A DNA stretch of 6,055 nucleotides, taken from positions 1-6,055 of the forward strand of contig DEPV01000066.1 in the NCBI GenBank assembly GCA_002358955.1, read 5' to 3'. Below the pieces are notes generated by a model, which saw nothing but the letters and a program-made list of their open reading frames with translations, was not told the DNA's origin and ran no database searches. The stretch comes from Erysipelothrix sp. UBA3383 (GTDB taxonomy: Bacteria; Bacillota_I; Bacilli_A; Erysipelotrichales; Erysipelotrichaceae). This document shows, piece after piece, positions 1 to 4,536 of the stretch; the stretch's first letter is position 1; every line of letters starts with the position of its first letter. Both the position numbers and the translations under genes were made by a program.

Positions 1-1101
1 TTCCCAGATACATTCTTTGAAGGAAATGACCCTGCAATCATTAACGAAGCGGTTGAAAACTGGTTAGGGGCACGTCGTGCAATCCTTAGAAAACCATTGA
101 ATCGCATTGGTTATGGGGGTTATCCAAGTCTTGCTTATAAACATCCTGAATTTATTCAGTATGCAGAAGACATGGCAAATGAGTTCCGTGAAATCTTAAG
201 TAACATTGAAGGACGTACTCCATATGCTCCAATTAAAGTAGCAATTCTTAATGCATGGGGTAAAATTCGTTCATGGCAAGCATTCATGGTTGCCCATGCA
301 CTATGGTATAAGCAAACATATTCATACTTTGGAATCCTAGAGAGTCTAAGTGGTATGGCTGTTGATGTTGAATTCTTAAGCTTTGAAGATATCCGTAATG
401 GGATTCCTGAAGATATTGATGTTATCATCAATGCTGGAGATCGCGATACTGCATTCTCAGGTGGGGATACTTGGGATAATCCAGAATTTGTTGCAATGAT
501 TCGTCAATGGGTTTATGAAGGGCACGGATTCATTGGTGTTGGTGAACCAACAGCATTTGAAAAAGGTGGACACTTCTTCCAATTAGCAGATGTCTTAGGT
601 GTTGATAAAGAACTTGGATTTACATTATCAACGGACAAATACTTCAATACACCACTAGATAATCACTTCATTACCGAAGGTATGGAAGGTGCATTCAACA
701 GTGGAGAAGAAATCAATAACGTCTACGCTAAATATAAAACAACAGAAATTATTGCGATGGATAATGGAAACGTAACTATGGCCGCACATACATACGGTAA
801 GGGACGTGGTGTTTATATGGCAGGATTACCATACACACCAGAAAACTCAAAGGCGCTTTATCGTGCAATGTTCTACTCATTACAACGTGAGGATGAAATC
901 AATGTATGGTATGCAAGCAATCCAAACTGTGAGGTCCATGTATATCCTGAAATTCAAAAAGTTGCGATCTTAAACAATACAAATGTTGAGCAAGCAACTG
1001 ATATTTATGATGGAAAAGGAAATCACCATACGATTACAATGAAACAATCTGAAATCAGATGGGAGGCATACGACCATGAAGGAACAATCGAAATTCATTA
1101 A
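1..1101 (+). CDS. gnpA: GH112 1,3-beta-galactosyl-N-acetylhexosamine phosphorylase, C-terminal part (5' end outside window)
   Basis: The frame is open from base 1 to the TAA at 1099-1101, giving 366 residues, about half of the roughly 720 usual for this family. The TTG at 97 lies inside conserved sequence and is not the start. Family enzymes are cytoplasmic and phosphorolyse galacto-N-biose, lacto-N-biose or beta-1,4-galactosyl-rhamnose to alpha-galactose-1-phosphate plus the acceptor sugar. Visible are the end of the N-terminal barrel (residues about 1-75, with NRIGYGGYPS) and the flavodoxin/amidotransferase-like middle domain (from about 78, starting KVAILNAWGKIRSWQ, with INAGDRDTAFSGGD and GFIGVGEPTA). 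The small C-terminal beta domain covers roughly the last 60 residues. The catalytic acid and specificity residues lie upstream in the barrel, so the true substrate cannot be decided here. Phe codons are 13 TTC to 7 TTT, suggesting high expression. The stop overlaps the next gene by 26 nt. Confidence 0.9.
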   Translation, partial: FPDTFFEGNDPAIINEAVENWLGARRAILRKPLNRIGYGGYPSLAYKHPEFIQYAEDMANEFREILSNIEGRTPYAPIKVAILNAWGKIRSWQAFMVAHALWYKQTYSYFGILESLSGMAVDVEFLSFEDIRNGIPEDIDVIINAGDRDTAFSGGDTWDNPEFVAMIRQWVYEGHGFIGVGEPTAFEKGGHFFQLADVLGVDKELGFTLSTDKYFNTPLDNHFITEGMEGAFNSGEEINNVYAKYKTTEIIAMDNGNVTMAAHTYGKGRGVYMAGLPYTPENSKALYRAMFYSLQREDEINVWYASNPNCEVHVYPEIQKVAILNNTNVEQATDIYDGKGNHHTITMKQSEIRWEAYDHEGTIEIH

Positions 1102-1264
1102 ATTATTAATCGGAATTGCGTATGTACTAATCTTTATTGTAGGTCTGACTTTAGTAATTCAAGGTCAGCGTACGATTGGATATCGTTATCTTGCGCAAAT
1201 GCTTTTAGGAATGGGAATGTTATTATTCCTAGTCTACATGTATAACCGAAAATACAATATATAA
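1076..1264 (+). CDS. small two-helix membrane protein, DUF6903-like, coupled to the GH112 gene
   Basis: This encodes 62 residues. The ATG at 1076 has GGGAGG at 1061-1066, 9 nt upstream, inside the end of the phosphorylase gene, so the two frames overlap by 26 nt and are probably translationally coupled. Two hydrophobic segments are clear: residues about 8-29 and 39-56. They are joined by a short polar turn containing GQRTIGYRY, and the protein ends in YNRKYNI, with basic residues at both ends. From memory the pattern (GQ-x-x-x-GY turn, LYxYNRKY-type tail) matches the DUF6903 small-protein family of Bacillota, which has no known function. No signal peptide cleavage site or catalytic motif is seen. 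Its position as last gene of a sugar-phosphorylase operon suggests a link to uptake or metabolism of the same glycan, perhaps as a transporter accessory subunit, but that is inference. Confidence 0.75.
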   Translation: MKEQSKFIKLLIGIAYVLIFIVGLTLVIQGQRTIGYRYLAQMLLGMGMLLFLVYMYNRKYNI

Positions 1265-1270
1265 GTAAAG

Positions 1271-1304
1271 GCCCTGCTGACTCTTAATGAGTGAGCAGGG
1301 CTTT
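1271..1304 (+). terminator. intrinsic terminator of the GH112 operon
   Basis: GCCCTGCT (1271-1278) pairs perfectly with AGCAGGGC (1294-1301). After a G-G mismatch the stem continues as ACTC (1280-1283) with GAGT (1289-1292), closing a TTAAT loop. Only a short T stretch (TTTGCTT) follows. It lies 7 nt after the stop of the small membrane protein, so it ends the sugar operon. Confidence 0.85.
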
Positions 1305-1322
1305 GCTTATAGTGAGTACAAT

Positions 1323-1352
1323 AAAAAAAGAAGGACGCATGATGGTCCTTCT
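1323..1352 (-). terminator. minus-strand intrinsic terminator
   Basis: AGAAGGAC (1329-1336) pairs perfectly with GTCCTTCT (1345-1352) around an 8-nt loop. The A run at 1323-1329 becomes an uninterrupted U tract only when read on the minus strand; on the plus strand no T run follows. The hairpin therefore terminates a leftward transcript. The next leftward protein gene is far away, beyond 4537, and has its own terminator, so this hairpin needs a local transcript to act on. It fits the end of the RNA candidate at 1323-1490. Confidence 0.75.
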
Positions 1353-1490
1353 CACATAGTGGGGTTTCTAAGAAGCCTGGAATCAGCAAGCTTCCTAAAA
1401 TAGTTGAACATTGGTACTCAAATGAGTTTAGAATTATAGGTATATAAATTATAAGTGTTGAGGTTCAACATATATACCCAATATTCAACT
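1323..1490 (-). ncRNA. candidate structured small RNA of about 168 nt (unrecognised family)
   Basis: The minus strand shows, in order, a promoter-like pair (1497-1524), a predicted start near 1490, a folded body and a U-tract terminator (1352-1323). The body begins with a stem joining 1478-1491 to 1401-1414, 14 bp with one G-U pair when read as minus-strand RNA. Inside it are two arms: TATATACC/GGTATATA (1471-1478 with 1439-1446; the base at 1478 can pair in only one of the two stems) extended by TCAACA/TGTTGA (1465-1470 with 1456-1461), and a small arm ACTC/GAGT (1416-1419 with 1424-1427). A second hairpin follows, GAAGC/GCTTC (1390-1394 with 1372-1376) with an inner CTG/CAG. A mostly unpaired linker containing ACCCC precedes the terminator. 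I do not recognise it as 6S, SRP, RNase P, tmRNA or a common riboswitch. No protein frame with a start and ribosome site runs through it. AT-rich DNA makes chance hairpins common, so this stays a candidate. Confidence 0.45.
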
Positions 1491-1496
1491 AATTTA
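1396..1496. repeat. nested inverted repeats forming a three-way-junction-like fold
   Basis: The outer arms are TAGTTGAACATTGG (1401-1414) and CCAATATTCAACTA (1478-1491), differing from perfect complementarity at one base. Beyond an A-A mismatch, four further A-T pairs extend them to 1396-1399 and 1493-1496. An 8-bp repeat (1439-1446 with 1471-1478) encloses TGTTGA/TCAACA (1456-1461 with 1465-1470), and a separate 4-bp hairpin lies at 1416-1427. The outer mismatch is C-A on the plus strand but a G-U pair in minus-strand RNA, which favours a minus-strand transcript as the folded molecule. A small non-autonomous mobile element (terminal TA bases, about 91 nt) is the main alternative. Confidence 0.6.
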
Positions 1497-1524
1497 ATTA
1501 TAACAAGGTTCTATCATAAAGCAA
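1497..1524 (-). promoter_or_regulatory. minus-strand sigma-70/sigma-A type promoter candidate
   Basis: Read on the minus strand, TTGCTT (1524-1519) and TATAAT (1502-1497) are 16 nt apart. The -10 is a full match and the -35 keeps the TTG core only. The expected start is near 1490, the first base of the outer stem of the RNA candidate. The surrounding DNA is AT-rich and other TATAAT matches occur at 1433-1438 and 1448-1453, but those have no acceptable -35. Confidence 0.45.
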
Positions 1525-1624
1525 TTTAATACACTTAAGACTGTTAATAATTACACTAATTGCTATGATTAATCCTATAATATAGAATGGTATTGAAGGT
1601 GACGCTCTTTTAGTTCGTTTTGCA

Positions 1625-1651
1625 TGAACATTTCAAAAAAAAGAGTATAAT
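1625..1651 (+). promoter_or_regulatory. promoter of trhO
   Basis: A perfect TATAAT -10 lies at 1646-1651, following an A run at 1635-1642. The -35 is poor: TGAACA (1625-1630, 15-nt spacer) or TTGCAT (1620-1625, 20-nt spacer). Transcription would start near 1658, giving a leader of about 20 nt with the ribosome site at 1668-1672. It would drive trhO and, through the hairpin at 2628-2653, possibly the dipeptidase and acetyltransferase genes. Confidence 0.6.
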
Positions 1652-1667
1652 ATGAACAGAGATGTAT

Positions 1668-1672
1668 GGAGG
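1668..1672 (+). promoter_or_regulatory. ribosome binding site that decides the trhO start
   Basis: GGAGG at 1668-1672 lies 5 nt before ATG 1678 and overlaps the alternative ATG at 1666. That upstream ATG has no ribosome site of its own and would be only about 8 nt from the predicted transcript start. The start at 1678 is therefore preferred. Confidence 0.75.
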
Positions 1673-1677
1673 TTGCT

Positions 1678-2622
1678 ATGGAAAAGAATTATCGCGTTTT
1701 ATTATATTATCATTATGTATCAATTAAAGACCCTGAGTCATTTAAGAATGCTCATTTAAAATTGTGTGAATCAATGAATTTGAAAGGTCGTATTATTATT
1801 GCTGAAGAAGGTATTAATGGTACAGTTTCAGGTCTTAAAGAAGATACGGATCGTTATGTTAAATGGTTTAATAATCATCCTCTATTTAAAGGGATGCCAT
1901 TTAAAGTGGATGAGGAGTCACAACATGCTTTCAAAAAGATGCATGTCCGCGTAAAGCCTGAACTGGTTAACTTGCGTTTGGAAGAGGATGTTGATCCTTT
2001 ACAGCAAACAGGAGAATACTTAAGTCCTAAAGCTTTTTATGAAGCGATGCAAGATGAGAATACCGTTGTTATTGATGCTCGTAATGATTATGAGTATGAC
2101 TTAGGTCACTTCAGAGGAGCAATTCGACCTGATATTGAAGTGTTTAGAGATCTACCAGAGTGGATTGAAGACAATAAAGAAACTTTTGAAGGTAAGAAAA
2201 TTCTAACGTATTGTACAGGTGGTGTCCGTTGTGAAAAATTCTCAGGATACCTTAAAAATGAAGGTTTTGAAGATGTTGCGCAATTGCATGGTGGAATTGT
2301 AACCTATGGTTATGATGAAGAGGTTCAAGGGGCTTTATGGGATGGACAATGTTATGTCTTTGATAACCGTATTTCAGTTCCTATTAACCGTCATGAACAT
2401 GTGATTGTTGGTAAAGATTACTATACAGGAGAGCCATGTGAGCGTTATGTTAACTGTGGAAATCCTGATTGTAACAAGCAACTTTTAATGAGTGAGGAAA
2501 CTGAGCGTAAATATCTAAGAGCATGCAGTGATGAATGTCGTCGATCACCACGCAATCGTTTTGTAACAGAAAATTTATTAAGTCTTGAAGAAGTATCTTT
2601 AGCATTACAAGCAATTATATAA
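1678..2622 (+). CDS. trhO: tRNA uridine(34) hydroxylase TrhO (rhodanese-domain, UPF0176/YbfQ type)
   Basis: TrhO proteins use oxygen to hydroxylate uridine-34 of certain tRNAs to 5-hydroxyuridine, the precursor of cmo5U/mo5U wobble modifications. The chosen start (MEKNYRVLLYYHY) gives 314 residues, close to B. subtilis YbfQ. The N-terminal acylphosphatase-like domain covers about residues 3-95, with GRIIIAEEGINGTVSG. The rhodanese domain covers about 115-220, with VVIDARNDYEYDLGHFRGAI and the active-site loop YCTGGVRCEKFSGYL. The catalytic Cys is residue 179 (codon 2212-2214). The family's C-terminal extension follows, with five cysteines spaced C-x5-C-x4-C-x17-C-x3-C, which looks like a metal site. 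All hallmark residues are intact. It stands first in its group, 44 nt before the dipeptidase gene, with a hairpin terminator between. Confidence 0.93.
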   Translation: MEKNYRVLLYYHYVSIKDPESFKNAHLKLCESMNLKGRIIIAEEGINGTVSGLKEDTDRYVKWFNNHPLFKGMPFKVDEESQHAFKKMHVRVKPELVNLRLEEDVDPLQQTGEYLSPKAFYEAMQDENTVVIDARNDYEYDLGHFRGAIRPDIEVFRDLPEWIEDNKETFEGKKILTYCTGGVRCEKFSGYLKNEGFEDVAQLHGGIVTYGYDEEVQGALWDGQCYVFDNRISVPINRHEHVIVGKDYYTGEPCERYVNCGNPDCNKQLLMSEETERKYLRACSDECRRSPRNRFVTENLLSLEEVSLALQAII

Positions 2623-2627
2623 ACATT

Positions 2628-2653
2628 AAGAATTCCGTCAAGGAATTCTTTTT
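2628..2653 (+). terminator. weak intrinsic terminator between trhO and the dipeptidase gene
   Basis: AAGAATTCC (2628-2636) pairs perfectly with GGAATTCTT (2642-2650) around GTCAA, running into five Ts (2649-2653). The stem is AT-rich (3 G-C of 9 pairs), so termination is probably partial. It starts 5 nt after the trhO stop and ends 13 nt before the next ATG, leaving no room for a promoter after it. Confidence 0.7.
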
Positions 2654-2666
2654 AGAAAGAGGAAGC

Positions 2667-3983
2667 ATGGATAATAGAATTGATGCAGTGTTTAACGATT
2701 ATTTAAAAGATCTTAAACGATTGATACAACATCATAGTGTATTTGAAAAGAGTGATACAAGTGCTTTTGGTCAAGGTATCAAAGATGCACTTGAAGAAGT
2801 GATTTTAATAGCCCAGGAAATGGGATTTAAAACTTATCTTGATGAGCAAGGTCACTATGCTTATGCAGAAATTGGTGAAGGAATAGAGATGTTTGGTGTA
2901 TTAGGACATATGGATGTGGTTCCTGCGGGGGAGTTGAGTCTATGGAATACTGATCCTTTTCAATTGGTACATGATGAGACTTATGTTTATGGTCGTGGTG
3001 TTGCTGATGATAAGGGTCCTGTTTTAACTGCAATGTATGCATTAAAGTTAGCGATGGATCAAGGTTTAAAGTTAAAACAAAGAGTGCGATTTATTCTTGG
3101 TGGGGATGAGGAAAGTTTATGGCGTTGTATGAAGGCTTATGTTGAATTAGAAGAATTACCAACACAAGGTTTTACACCAGATTCAAGATTTCCACTGATC
3201 TATGCTGAAAAAGGATTGATTCAGTTTAATCTTTATGCAGATGATCTTGAAGATGCAGGATTTAATGGTGGAGCAGCCTATAATGCAGTACCAGAAAAAG
3301 CAGTCATTGATGCAAACTATGCGAAACTCTTTTCGGAAGACAATCAAGAATTGGAGTTTGATAATAATGGTGGTATTATTATAAAAGGGAAGGCTTCACA
3401 TGCCATGTATGCTGATCAAGGGATGAATGCTAATGTTTTAGCTGCAAGTCAATTGTATGAGAAAGGCGTTCATAACCCAATGATTGATTTTATTGTTGAG
3501 AAAGGATCTCAGCCTAATGGTGAGCTTGTCTATGGATTATTGGAAGATTATATTTCTGGTAAATTGATGTTTAATGTTGCCATTGTTGAAGGAAATAAAA
3601 TAGGACTTGATATACGATATCCGGTAACAATTTCTAAGGAGATCATTCTTGATGGAATCCAAGGAGCGGTTTCCCAATACGGGATTCGATTGGAAGAACA
3701 TGATTTTCTAAGAGCCATACATATGGATCAAAACCTACCATTTATTCAGACACTCATGAAAATTTATCAAATTGAGACTGGTGAAATGGATGCTAAACCG
3801 ATTAGTTCAGGTGGTGCTACTTATGCAAGGGCAATGGATAATATTGTAGCCTTTGGCCCTAGTAATATTAATCATCAACAGTATGAGCATCAGCCCAATG
3901 AACGGGTTCTGAAGAGTGATATTAAGTTAGCGATGAAAATCTACTACGAAACATTTAAAGAGTTGGTGTTTGAAGCACAATAA
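2667..3983 (+). CDS. M20 metallopeptidase, PepV/Sapep-type dipeptidase
   Basis: This encodes 438 residues, close to the usual 460-470 of PepV. It is a cytoplasmic two-metal (Zn or Mn) aminopeptidase-fold enzyme that cleaves dipeptides at the end of peptide catabolism. The ligand set is complete by motif: H81 and D83 in GHMDVVPAG, D114 in GRGVADDKGP, catalytic E148 and ligand E149 in GGDEESLWRC, D172 in FTPDSRFPLIYAEKG, and H408 in YEHQPNER. The lid/dimerisation-type domain (about 185-375) contains IIIKGKASHAMYADQGMNA, where H245 is the usual lid histidine. No signal peptide or membrane segment is seen. GAGG-type ribosome bases precede ATG 2667 at short spacing (3-4 nt). All 20 Phe codons are TTT. 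The acetyltransferase gene follows after 12 nt. It could prefer other short peptides or acylated amino acids, so no firm gene symbol is given. Confidence 0.9.
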   Translation: MDNRIDAVFNDYLKDLKRLIQHHSVFEKSDTSAFGQGIKDALEEVILIAQEMGFKTYLDEQGHYAYAEIGEGIEMFGVLGHMDVVPAGELSLWNTDPFQLVHDETYVYGRGVADDKGPVLTAMYALKLAMDQGLKLKQRVRFILGGDEESLWRCMKAYVELEELPTQGFTPDSRFPLIYAEKGLIQFNLYADDLEDAGFNGGAAYNAVPEKAVIDANYAKLFSEDNQELEFDNNGGIIIKGKASHAMYADQGMNANVLAASQLYEKGVHNPMIDFIVEKGSQPNGELVYGLLEDYISGKLMFNVAIVEGNKIGLDIRYPVTISKEIILDGIQGAVSQYGIRLEEHDFLRAIHMDQNLPFIQTLMKIYQIETGEMDAKPISSGGATYARAMDNIVAFGPSNINHQQYEHQPNERVLKSDIKLAMKIYYETFKELVFEAQ

Positions 3984-3995
3984 GGAGAATGATGA

Positions 3996-4514
3996 ATGAT
4001 GAGATTTGAAAAATTTACTGAGAAACACATCCCGATTTACTACAAATGGCGCAATGATCCAGAAGTTGCAATCAATGATCAGTCGTCTTTTCTAAGACCG
4101 ATGTCTTATGATGAGGTTGCTAAGTGGTGTGAGATACCGATGAATGGTTTAACTTTTGTGGTTTATATTAAGGATGAACCCATTGGTTTATGTGCATTCA
4201 TGACTGTGGATGAGCGTAATCGCCATTCCGAAATTTCAATTGTCATTGGAGAGAAAGCATACTGGTCTAAGGGTTATGGGACTGAAATAATGAAACATAT
4301 TCTCAACTGGGGATTTGAAGGACTCAATCTGAATCGAATCTACCTCCATGTATTTGACTTTAATACACGTGCCATTGGATTGTATGAGAAAATGGGCTTT
4401 AAACGTGAGGCTGTCAATCGCCAGATGTTATATCGTCATGGGCGTTATTGTGATGTATATGGGTATGGTATCTTACGTGATGAATATTATGCAATGCAAC
4501 AAAAAGCAGACTGA
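3996..4514 (+). CDS. GNAT-family N-acetyltransferase (RimJ/RimL/SpeG-like)
   Basis: This encodes 172 residues. It would transfer an acetyl group from acetyl-CoA to an amine; the acceptor is unknown. The N-terminal half has the KWRNDPEV pattern typical of the RimJ/RimL-like branch (residues 17-24). The acetyl-CoA loop is AYWSKGYGTE (88-97), matching the Q/R-x-x-G-x-G/A signature with K92-G93-Y94-G95. The C-terminal motif FNTRAIGLYEKMGF (122-135) supplies the usual Asn (N123) and Tyr (Y130, general acid candidate). The tail resembles spermidine acetyltransferase in pattern, but that is not enough to assign polyamines. AAGGAG at 3982-3987 overlaps the dipeptidase stop, 8 nt before ATG 3996; ATG 3999 is a possible alternative. 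It is cotranscribed with the dipeptidase gene. Its TGA lies inside the terminator hairpin. Confidence 0.9.
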   Translation: MMRFEKFTEKHIPIYYKWRNDPEVAINDQSSFLRPMSYDEVAKWCEIPMNGLTFVVYIKDEPIGLCAFMTVDERNRHSEISIVIGEKAYWSKGYGTEIMKHILNWGFEGLNLNRIYLHVFDFNTRAIGLYEKMGFKREAVNRQMLYRHGRYCDVYGYGILRDEYYAMQQKAD

Positions 4515-4530
4515 TTAGAGTCTGCTTTTT
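4501..4530. terminator. bidirectional terminator between convergent genes
   Basis: AAAAAGCAGACT (4501-4512) pairs perfectly with AGTCTGCTTTTT (4519-4530) around GATTAG. The stem is symmetrical with an A run on one side and a T run on the other, so it can end transcription from both strands: the acetyltransferase group from the left and the PEP-carboxykinase-like gene (stop at 4537-4539) from the right. The left arm contains the last codons of the acetyltransferase gene. Confidence 0.9.
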
Positions 4531-4536
4531 ACATGT

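Noticed and set aside
97..99. TTG as the start of the GH112 gene.
   Set aside because: The frame is open back to base 1 and encodes conserved family sequence before this codon; the gene simply enters from outside the window.
156..431. Minus-strand open frame of 91 codons within the GH112 gene.
   Set aside because: It lies antisense inside a clearly conserved coding region, with no recognisable domain and no ribosome site; it is a shadow of the real frame. The same applies to minus-strand frames at 2827-3042 and 4671-4901.
1323..1500. CRISPR tracrRNA, 6S RNA or a common riboswitch as the identity of the minus-strand RNA.
   Set aside because: No repeat array or cas gene is visible, the 5' and 3' ends do not pair as in 6S RNA, and no known riboswitch core motif is recognisable. 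It is therefore left as an unrecognised candidate.
1576..1581. A second plus-strand TATAAT upstream of trhO.
   Set aside because: No acceptable -35 at 16-18 nt; the -10 at 1646-1651 is better placed for the trhO ribosome site.
1498..1629. Minus-strand open stretch of about 43 codons ending at 1498-1500 that would encode a basic segment and one hydrophobic helix (IPFYIIGLIIAISVI).
   Set aside because: No ATG, GTG or TTG start in the usable part and no ribosome site; a TGA precedes it. Joining it to the nearby ATG needs a frameshift. Hydrophobic runs arise easily by chance in AT-rich DNA, and its stop overlaps the predicted minus-strand promoter. It could be a gene remnant, but I cannot support it.
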